Part shown: positions 53,267 through 61,000 of the stretch, one piece after another | How the letters are laid out: every line of letters begins with the position of its first letter | Numbering within the stretch: position 1 is the first letter of the stretch | DNA from: Bradyrhizobium erythrophlei | GTDB lineage: Bacteria; Pseudomonadota; Alphaproteobacteria; Rhizobiales; Xanthobacteraceae | Assembly (NCBI RefSeq): GCF_900129425.1 | Contig: NZ_LT670817.1 | Coordinates: forward strand, 930,001 to 994,000 | Reading direction: 5' to 3' | DNA: 64,000 nt | Translations under genes and position numbers: made by a program | Notes under the pieces: generated by a model | Databases searched by the model: none | Seen by the model: the letters and a program-made list of their open reading frames with translations, nothing else | What the model was told of the DNA's origin: nothing

Positions 53267-53487
53267 TATTCTTCCCCGCGAAAAATCCGATCCAGGTGCA
53301 AGTCAGGCCATAATTGCCTTGATTTCGCAAGCAATCAACCCGTGATCCGGCCGGGTTTGGGATGCCGCGGTTAAAAAGGCACCGCTATCGGCGGCGATGG
53401 CAGCAATGCCCGCGAAGCCTTTGACGAAAGGCGCTGGGAATGATTGATCTGCCATCAGATCCAAAAGATGTCGCCAACGGGAGTGGA

Positions 53488-55035
53488 ATGATGAACGGTG
53501 CGGAAAGTCTGGTGCGGACCCTGGTCGCGGGCGGTGTTGACGTCTGCTTCGCCAATCCCGGCACCTCCGAGATGCATTTTGTTGCGGCCCTGGATCGGGT
53601 CGAGGGCATGCGCTGCGTGCTCGGCCTGTTCGAGGGCGTGGTGACGGGTGCGGCGGACGGCTATTTCCGCATGAAGGGCACACCGGCCTCGACGCTGCTG
53701 CATCTCGGACCGGGCCTCGCCAACGGCCTTGCCAATCTGCACAACGCCAAGAAGGCCAATTCCGGCATCGTCAACATCGTCGGCCAGCACGCGGTCTACC
53801 ACATCGGATTCAATGCGCCGCTGACCTCCGATATCGAGGGCCTGGCCCGGCCGATGTCGGCCTGGGTGCGGACCTCGCCCGACGCGAAATCCGTCTCCAA
53901 AGACGGCGCTGCCGCGATCGCCGCGGCCAAAAGTGCGCCGCCGCAGATCGCAACCCTGATCCTGCCCGCCGACACCGCATGGAACGAGGCCGACGGCATT
54001 GCCGAGGTGCCGGCGGAGTCGCAGCGCGCCAGCTATTCGTCCCAGGCGGTCGACAACGCCGCCAAGGTGCTGCGCGGCGGCGCACAGACGCTGCTGCTGC
54101 TCACCGGCAGCGCCCTGACCGAGCAGGGGCTGGCGCTGGCGGCACAGATCGCGGGCAAGACCGGCTGCAAGGTGATGGGCCAGACCTATAATCCGCGGAT
54201 GGCGCGCGGCCGCGGCCGGTTCGCGATCGACCGGATTCCCTATGTGATCGAACAGGCGCTGCCGATCCTGAAGGATTTCAAGCACATCGTTCTGGTCGAA
54301 GCCAACGATCCCGTGGCGTTCTTCGCCTACCCGAACAAGCCGAGCCTGTTGAAGCCGGAGGGCTGCGAGGTCCATCGCATGACCGCGGGCGGCGAGAATT
54401 CGGTCGCGGCGCTGGAAGCGCTGGCCTCCGCGCTCGGCGCCAAGCCAGGCGATGCGAAACCGCAAGCCATGGTCGAACTGGCAAAGCCAACGGGCGCGCT
54501 GACCCACGCCTCGATCGCGCAGGCGATCGCGATGGCGATCCCGGAAAACGCCATCGTGGTCGATGAATCCATCACCACCGGGCGCGGCTTCTTTCCACCG
54601 ACGGCGGCGGCCGCGCCGCACGACTGGCTGCAGAACATGGGCGGCTCGATCGGATTTTCGACACCGGTCGCGACCGGTGCGGCGGTGGCATGCCCCGACC
54701 GCAAGGTGATCTGCATGGTCGGCGACGGCAGCGCGATGTACACGCTGCAGTCGCTGTGGACCCAGGCGCGCGAAGGCCTCAACGTCACCACCATCGTGTT
54801 CGCCAATCGCATTTATCAGATCCTGCGCGGCGAATTCGACGGCGTCGGCGCCGGCGAGCCGGGGCAGCGCGCGCTCGACATGCTCAAGATCGACCGCCCG
54901 ACGCTCGACTGGGTCTCGCTCGCCAAGGGCATGGGCGTCGCGGCGCGTTCGGTCACCACCGCGGACGAATTGGTCAAGGCGCTCGCGGAAGCCATTCCCG
55001 AAAAGGGACCGCGGCTGATCGAAGTACGGATGTGA
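53488..55035 (+). CDS. ThDP-dependent acetolactate synthase-like enzyme
   Basis: 515 residues of the three-domain ThDP family. The ThDP-activating Glu is in LGLFEGVVTGAADGY, the cofactor motif is GDGSAMYTLQSLW and the active-site NPGTSEMH replaces the NPGSTELP of benzoylformate decarboxylase. It lacks the His-rich active site of that enzyme, so it may be an acetolactate synthase-like or a different 2-oxo acid carboligase or decarboxylase. No small regulatory subunit gene (ilvH) is near. ATG 53488 has GGGAG five bases upstream; ATG 53440 is in frame but with a weaker site. Confidence 0.82.
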   Translation: MMNGAESLVRTLVAGGVDVCFANPGTSEMHFVAALDRVEGMRCVLGLFEGVVTGAADGYFRMKGTPASTLLHLGPGLANGLANLHNAKKANSGIVNIVGQHAVYHIGFNAPLTSDIEGLARPMSAWVRTSPDAKSVSKDGAAAIAAAKSAPPQIATLILPADTAWNEADGIAEVPAESQRASYSSQAVDNAAKVLRGGAQTLLLLTGSALTEQGLALAAQIAGKTGCKVMGQTYNPRMARGRGRFAIDRIPYVIEQALPILKDFKHIVLVEANDPVAFFAYPNKPSLLKPEGCEVHRMTAGGENSVAALEALASALGAKPGDAKPQAMVELAKPTGALTHASIAQAIAMAIPENAIVVDESITTGRGFFPPTAAAAPHDWLQNMGGSIGFSTPVATGAAVACPDRKVICMVGDGSAMYTLQSLWTQAREGLNVTTIVFANRIYQILRGEFDGVGAGEPGQRALDMLKIDRPTLDWVSLAKGMGVAARSVTTADELVKALAEAIPEKGPRLIEVRM

Positions 55036-55062
55036 GGGCGGGCGTGCGAAAACGACTCGGTT

Positions 55063-55152
55063 CGTCATGCCCGGCCTTGTGCCGGGCATCCACGTCTTGA
55101 CAGCCTGGCAGCAAGGAAGACGTGGATGGCCGGGACAAGCCCGGCCATGACG
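55063..55152. repeat. Palindromic repeat, family A copy 5
   Basis: CGTCATGCCCGGCCTTGTGC with ATCCACGTCTT, and the inverted arm AAGACGTGGATGGCCGGGAC ending CATGACG. It lies after the ThDP enzyme gene. Confidence 0.88.
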
Positions 55153-55238
55153 AAAGATCGCTTCAATTTTTCAGAGAGAGTCTGAAAAGGCTCGCGGCTT
55201 TTCCGGTCAGGCTTTAAGATGTCTTGCCGGGGGGCCGC

Positions 55239-55763
55239 ATGCAAGCCGCGATGCAGACCGAGTTGAACAAGTTTGTCTGCGCGCTCGCCGAGTTCTACGC
55301 GCGCGAGACTTTTCTGTTCGAGAAGGATCTCGGCGAACGTACGCTGACGCACCGGCTGGCGGTGCGACTCGAACAGCACTTCCCGGGCTGGGAGGTCGAC
55401 TGCGACTACAACCGTCTCGGCGAACGAACGCTGCGACTGCCGCGTGGATCGATCGTCTCAACCGACGACCATCTCGGCAAATCGATCTACCCCGATATCG
55501 TCGTGCACCAGCGTGCCATTCCCAACAACCTGCTCGCGATCGAAGTGCGCAAAGCCGCCAATCATCAGCCGCCCGAACACGACCAGCACAAGCTGCGCGC
55601 GCTGACCGACCCGGATCTGTGGTTCGCCTACTGGATCGGGGTTTATCTGGTGCTGGGAAAGACCAGCGTCGTGTCGGATGTCTACACCGGCGGCGTGATC
55701 GACCAGGCTCTATCCAGCTGGTTGGCCGGGCGGATCAGGGATGCCGGGTTGGGCGTGGGCTAA
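55239..55763 (+). CDS. PD-(D/E)XK nuclease-like protein, unknown function
   Basis: 174 residues. A restriction-endonuclease-like active site can be traced: Glu in LGERTLTHRLA (E33), YPDIVVH with Asp (D86) and AIEVRK with Glu (E102) and the basic R104/K105. A helical HDQHKLRALT follows, as in many family members that place a Lys or Gln there. The order alpha-beta-beta-beta-alpha fits the fold. The protein is small and has no DNA-binding domain. The start is ATG 55239 with GGGGGG upstream; TTG 55224 is in frame. No methylase or toxin partner is adjacent. The fold is inferred from motif spacing only. Confidence 0.6.
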   Translation: MQAAMQTELNKFVCALAEFYARETFLFEKDLGERTLTHRLAVRLEQHFPGWEVDCDYNRLGERTLRLPRGSIVSTDDHLGKSIYPDIVVHQRAIPNNLLAIEVRKAANHQPPEHDQHKLRALTDPDLWFAYWIGVYLVLGKTSVVSDVYTGGVIDQALSSWLAGRIRDAGLGVG

Positions 55764-55900
55764 GCCGCCATAACCATCGGCGGCGGGAAGGCTAACAACG
55801 GGCTGTCGAAGTTCGATTTTCAAAACACACGACTGCGCTGGAACCGTTGCACTCCGGAAAGCGAAAACGTACCGCCGAAGGGGTGAACGGTCCTCGCCTG

Positions 55901-56113
55901 CTACTCCCGATGAACGAACTGGCGATGAATCTCGCGTCCCAGCGCGTTGACCACAGATATTTCGAGATCCTGATCGTCGCGCAGGCTTTCGTCACGGAAG
56001 TGCTGCGCGAGTACCTTGCAATGCGCAATCGCGTCGGCATTCGTCTTGAACTCAAGTCCGACGCTATCCCTCAGTGGAACGCCGTCTTTCATATCGAAGA
56101 AAAATTTCTGCAT
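55901..56113 (-). CDS. Small DUF6894-like protein
   Basis: 70 residues. It starts QKFFFDMKDGVPLRDSVGLEF and ends with EISVVNALGREIHRQFV, the pattern of small rhizobial proteins of the DUF6894 type (a beta-rich half, then a helix and a beta strand). ATG 56113 has AGAGGTAATTCC upstream. An in-frame extension to 56356 joins it to a stretch that looks like a different gene remnant, so it was not used. The function is unknown; such genes are often duplicated in rhizobia. Confidence 0.68.
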   Translation of the reverse strand: MQKFFFDMKDGVPLRDSVGLEFKTNADAIAHCKVLAQHFRDESLRDDQDLEISVVNALGREIHRQFVHRE

Positions 56114-56733
56114 GGAATTACCTCTGACGCACCAATTCGACGTCGCGGCATTCGTTCCCTTACTATGACACCAGGCCTTTCCGGGTGTGAGCCTGCAACC
56201 ATTTTTCACCTCTGAACAATATGCGCAAGGATACAGCCACGCGCCGATGCTTGTTTCGCCCGCAGGAACGCTGCGCGCGTAACGCAACGTATTGCGACGC
56301 AGTTCGACAAGTTCTTCGATGCTGTAAAGACGTTCGGGGGTTTCACCGGACAACATCGGTTCACTCTGCGCCCTTCGCAGGGGCGAGCGCGAGCGAATTC
56401 GCGTCCACCAAGCGCCGTCGGCAGAGTCGTAGGTCCTGGTTAATGCGGGTAATCGGGCCAGGCTGCCACGCAGGGTTTTCCAAGTGGTCGATACTGCTCA
56501 CGTTGAGAGATGCGATGACGATGGCGTGTCAGTGCTCAGGCCGATTCTGAAACAATCGGCTCGATACCGGACGACGATTATGATCGCGATCACAAGCAAC
56601 GCCGCGACCAGCGCGAGCGCAAGCCCGCGTGCCCCGGGATACGAATTGAGAGACTAATGGAAGAAAGCCCCCGCAATGAGCGGGGCAATTTCGTCCTGAC
56701 ATCGCAGGGGGAGCGCGCGCGGAGCGGCAAGGC
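56114..56733. other. Gene-poor stretch with a degenerate gene remnant
   Basis: This lies between the DUF6894-like gene and the phasin gene. On the minus strand 56356-56270 encodes ERLYSIEELVELRRNTLRYARSVPAG, which resembles the start of small rhizobial proteins (LRxKTLRYARSVPAG); the frame then turns into unrelated sequence, so it looks broken. On the same strand 56500-56640 encodes a hydrophobic helix without a start codon. The phasin terminator is at 56661. No complete gene is supported. Confidence 0.4.
56661..56686 (-). terminator. Intrinsic terminator of the phasin gene
   Basis: On the minus strand CCCCGC-TCATT-GCGGGG is followed by GCTTTCTTCC: a six-pair GC stem and a short T-rich tail, about 48 bases after the phasin stop. 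Confidence 0.6.
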
Positions 56734-57096
56734 CTATCGATTTGTCGTGGGCATCCTTGCAGCAAAGCCACCGAACGGCTTGCAGGATTGCTTCGCAAGA
56801 TCACCGTACAGCGCGCCGATCTTCTGCGTTTCCCTGACGAATGTCTCGAAAGCCGACTTGGCGAATTCGGTCTGAACTTCAACCGCCTTGTCGAAAGACC
56901 TCACGCTCGCGAGCTTCTCGGCAAAGGACTTGGTGTCTTCGAACGACTTCTTCGCGTAGTCGCCGTAGGCAGTGGCAATTGCCTGAAAGCCGCCCGGGAA
57001 GGCGCTGGTCGGCATATCGGTGGCACCGATTTGTTCGTTGCCATTTTGTTGCTGCGCGAAATTCTGGTTCGAATCGTTCTGGTTTGCGTTCGACAT
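56734..57096 (-). CDS. Phasin family protein
   Basis: 120 residues. After a Gln/Asn-rich N-terminus (SNANQNDSNQNFAQQQNGN) come the amphipathic helices of the phasin fold (FQAIATAYGDYAKKSFEDTK, FAEKLASVRSFDKAVEVQTEF, ETFVRETQKIGALYGDLAKQ). It probably coats polyhydroxyalkanoate granules in the cytosol or acts as a chaperone-like helper. ATG 57096 has AGGGAAAGTC upstream. A longer frame to 57246 lacks a ribosome site. No PHA synthase gene is in the window. Confidence 0.85.
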   Translation of the reverse strand: MSNANQNDSNQNFAQQQNGNEQIGATDMPTSAFPGGFQAIATAYGDYAKKSFEDTKSFAEKLASVRSFDKAVEVQTEFAKSAFETFVRETQKIGALYGDLAKQSCKPFGGFAARMPTTNR

Positions 57097-57368
57097 TTTT
57101 GACTTTCCCTTGTTTGCTTGACGGCGAACCAATGATGGCCGCCGCCGATGGTTGCGCAGGAACCGCGGTTCCCGCTTGTTCGTTGGGCGGTCCTTGTGTG
57201 TTGGTATGATGATTCCGGAACTCAAGGCATGCGCCGGCCGTGTCATGGCAGAGCAATCGCAATTCGCGGCAACGGGTCACGAGCGGAACAGGCAAGACCA
57301 TTTTATTTTATCGGAACGAAGCCGCACCCCGGGAGGTTGTATTGGCGTTCCCATGAAAGGAAGCAAAC

Positions 57369-57533
57369 ATGACGACCCAAAACCAGCCTGGCCAACAGAA
57401 TCAATCGCCGGGGCAGAAGCCCGCCCCGCAGCAGGGCGGCGGTCAGAAACCGGGCCAGCAGAGCCAGGCTCCCGCAAAAGGTAGCAAAAATCCCAAACAG
57501 CCGCACGACCAAACGAGCGACACCGATACGTAA
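57369..57533 (+). CDS. Small Gln/Pro-rich disordered protein
   Basis: 54 residues of low complexity: TTQNQPGQQNQSPGQKPAPQ, then a GGGQKPGQQSQAPAKG stretch and a polar KNPKQPHDQTSDTDT end. ATG 57369 has AAGGAAGCAAAC upstream, and a strong terminator begins eight bases after the TAA, which support it as a real gene. It is divergent from the phasin gene. Gln/Pro-rich proteins of this kind occur in rhizobia; no role is known. Confidence 0.6.
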   Translation: MTTQNQPGQQNQSPGQKPAPQQGGGQKPGQQSQAPAKGSKNPKQPHDQTSDTDT

Positions 57534-57540
57534 CTGACAG

Positions 57541-57570
57541 AGACGGCCCGCTTCGGCGGGCCGTCTTCTT
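57541..57570 (+). terminator. Intrinsic terminator of the small Gln/Pro-rich gene
   Basis: AGACGGCCCG-CTTCGG-CGGGCCGTCTTCTTTT: a perfect ten-pair stem with a TTCG-type loop and a T-rich tail, starting eight bases after the stop codon. Confidence 0.88.
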
Positions 57571-57591
57571 TTCATGCAAGGAGATAAAACG

Positions 57592-57804
57592 ATGGCACAG
57601 AAGAGTCCGGGCACGGACGGCACCCAACAGGTTCCGGGACGACCGCACGACTCCGGAAGTGCCGCTAACGAGACCGTTGACGGGCTCGACGCCACGGCCG
57701 AATCGTTGCGGCGCGCCGCCGAAGATACGCCCTCCGGTGCTGCGCCTGATAACATCGAGAACACACCGGTGTTTGATCGAGCCGGCCGCGCGCCGAAAAT
57801 TTGA
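57592..57804 (+). CDS. Small hydrophilic protein, unknown function
   Basis: 70 residues, with AQKSPGTDGTQQVPGRPHDS at the start, then DGLDATAESLRRAAEDTPSG and a NTPVFDRAGRAPKI end. It is acidic, Pro/Gly-rich and probably disordered; a weak helix may form around residues 35-50. ATG 57592 has AAGGAGATAAAAC directly upstream, a strong ribosome site. It follows the terminator of the previous small gene and so is likely transcribed on its own. No family is recognised. Confidence 0.65.
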   Translation: MAQKSPGTDGTQQVPGRPHDSGSAANETVDGLDATAESLRRAAEDTPSGAAPDNIENTPVFDRAGRAPKI

Positions 57805-58066
57805 CGGCAAGACAATAACGCGCCGGGGGAGCTACGCGGGGATATTCGCCCGCGGTTGCCGCGGCAGTGCCCTTGCGCATTCTTGCTCGACAAAGCATCT
57901 CGGTTTTGTGACCGAGAGGCCGGCGCGGTTCTCGTCATCGCCTAGCCATAATATGGTATCGATCGTGACAGGGTTGCATTTTTGGCGCCTGGCATTGGAT
58001 TGACGGGCCAGAGCAAACGTAACCTAATCAATGCACCAAGGTAGTCCTCCCTGCCAGGAGGCCTTC

Positions 58067-61000
58067 GTGAAGGAACTTTCGAGCTACGTATTTTCGCCGC
58101 TGCACGAGGGCGACATCGCTCTCCATCGCGGCTCCGGAAACGGCCTGGCGCCGATCCTGCTGGTTGCCGCGGAAGAAACTTCGCTCGGTTGCATCGAGCG
58201 GCTTGAACACGAATATGCGCTGAAAGCTGAACTTGACGCTGAGTGGGCGGCGCGACCAATCGCGCTGACGCACTACAATGGCGGCATGGCGCTGGTGCTA
58301 GAGGATCCCGGCGGTGCGCCGGCCGATCGACTGCTTGGCCGGCCACTGGAGGTATCGCATTTCCTGCGCATCGCAATTCCTCTCGCGGGAGCGCTTCGTC
58401 GAGTGCATGAGCGCGGCCTTATCCATAAGGACATCAAGCCAGCCAATATCCTGGTGGACTCGGCAGGCGGCGGCGTGCGGCTGACGGGGTTCGGCATTGC
58501 CTCGCGTCTCCCGCGCGAGCACCAAGCCCCGGCCCCACCGGAGGTGATCGCCGGGACGCTCGCCTATATGGCGCCGGAACAAACCGGCAGGATGAACCGC
58601 TCGGTGGACTCCCGCAGCGATCTCTATGCACTGGGCGTCACCTTCTACGAGATGCTGACGGGGCAGCTGCCCTTCACCGCCGCCGATCCGATGGAGTGGG
58701 TGCACTGCCATATCGCGCGGCAACCGGTGCCGCCGAACGAGCGGGTCGCGGGCATCCCGGGGCCGCTGTCGGCAATTGTGATGAAGCTACTCGCCAAGAC
58801 CGCGGAGGAACGCTACCAAACCGCCGCCGGTGTCCAGGGCGATTTGGGGCGCTGCCTGGCGGAATGGAAAGCGACCGGCCGCATCGGGACATTTCCGCTC
58901 GGCGCGCACGACGCTTCGGATCGGCTGCTGATCCCGGAGAAGCTCTACGGCCGGAAGCGCGAGATCGAAACTCTGCTGGCTTCCTTTGACCGGGTCGTGG
59001 CGCAAGGCACGCCGGAGCTCGTGCTGGTGTCCGGATATTCCGGGATCGGCAAGTCCTCAGTGGTGAGCGAACTGCACAGGGCGCTGGTGCCGTCGCGTGG
59101 CCTGTTCGCGTCCGGCAAGTTCGACCAGTACAAGCGCGACATCCCGTACGCGACCCTGGCCCAGGCCTTCCAGGGCCTGGTCCGCTCGCTCCTCAGCCAA
59201 AACGAGGAGGAACTTGGCCGCTGGCGGGTCTCCCTGAACGATGCGCTGGGCCCGAATGGTCAGCTCATGGTCAATCTCGTTCCCGAGCTGGAGCTCGTCA
59301 TTGGGAAACAGCCGTCGGTCGCGGAACTGCCGCCGCGGGACGCGCAGAAACGGTTCCAGATGGTTTTGCGGCGCTTCCTCGGGGTGTTCGCGCGCAAGGA
59401 GCATCCGCTCGCGCTGTTCCTCGATGATTTGCAATGGCTGGATACGGCGACGCTTGACCTGCTCGAACATCTGGTGACGCACCTGGAGGTGCGGCACCTG
59501 CTGCTGGTCGGGGCCTACCGAGATAACGAGGTCAGTCCCTCTCATCCGCTTCTGCGCACGCTCGATGCGATCCGCAAGGCGGGAGCGTTGGTGCAGGAGA
59601 TCCGTCTTGCGCCGCTCGGCCGCGAAGACCTGGGGCGGCTCATTGCGGATACGCTCAGCCGCGCGCCGGACCGTGCCGCCCCGCTGGCCCGGCTGGTGCA
59701 CGAGAAAACCGGCGGCAATCCGTTTTTCGCCATTCAGTTCATCTCTGTGCTCGCCGAAGAGGGGCTGCTCCGCTTCGATCATGACGCGGCGCGCTGGCAC
59801 TGGGAGCCCGATCGCCTTCGCGCCAAGGGATACACCGACAATGTGGTGGACCTCATGGTCAGAAGATTGACCCGCCTGCCTGTCCAGACCCAGGCGGCGT
59901 TGCAGCAGCTCGCCTGCCTCGGCAACGCCGCTGCGATCACGATGCTTTCGCTGGTTCTCGGGAAATCGAAGGACGAGGTCCGTTCGGATCTCTGGGACGC
60001 TGTTCGTCTTGAGCTGGTCGAGCACTCGGAGGGTTCGTACAAGTTCATCCACGACCGGGTCCAGGAAGCCGCCTATTCGCTCATACCGGAACGGGTGCGC
60101 GCCGAGGCGCACCTGCGCGTCGGAAGACTGCTCGCGGCGCATACCCCAGCAGGAAAACGCGAGGAGGCCATCTTCGAGATTGTCAATCAGCTCAACCGCG
60201 GAGCCGCCCTGGTTACCTCGCGAGACGAGCGTGAGCAGCTGGCCGAGTTCAACCTGCTCGCAGGCCAACGCGCCAAGGCCACGACCGCCTACGCCGCGGC
60301 GATCAGCTATCTCGCCGCCGGTGCGGCCCTGTTGCCGGAAGACTCGTGGGAGCGCCGGCACGAGCTCGCTTTTGCGCTGGAGCTGCACCGGGCCGAATGC
60401 GAGTTCCTCACCGGCGCGCTGAAAGAAGCGGAGCAGCGCCTGGCGGCGCTGTCAATCCGCGCCGCCAACACGGTGGAACGAGCCACGGTCGCGTGCTTGC
60501 GCGTGGATCTGTACACGACCCTCGATCAGAGCAGCCGCGCCATTGCCGTCGGTCTCGACTACCTCCGGCATCTGGGCATCGACTGGTCGCCGCATCCGAC
60601 GGAAGAGGAAGCGCGACGCGAATACGAGCGGATCTGGTCGCAACTCGGGAGCGGCATGATCGAGGCTCTGATCGACCTGCCCTTGATGAGCGACCCCGCA
60701 TCCCTCGCGACGATGGACGTTCTGACCAAGATCGGGCCGCCGAGCTTGCATACGGATGCCTACCTGTTTTCCCTGGTCATCTGTCGGGCGGTCAATCTCA
60801 GCCTCGAGAGTGGCAACTGTGACGGCTCGTGCTTCGCCTACGTTCGGCTTGGCATGATCGCCGGATCGCGCTTCGGCGACTATCAGGCGGCATACCGCTT
60901 CGGCCGGCTCGGCCATGACCTGGTCGAGCGGCACGGACTGAAGCGCTTCCAGGCCAGGACCTATATGTGCTTCGGAGGTTTCGTCCTGCCGTGGACGAGA

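Noticed and set aside
56500..56640. Hydrophobic helix-coding frame on the minus strand
   Set aside because: It opens after a TAG at about 56650 and has no ATG, GTG or TTG before the helix, so no complete gene is supported.
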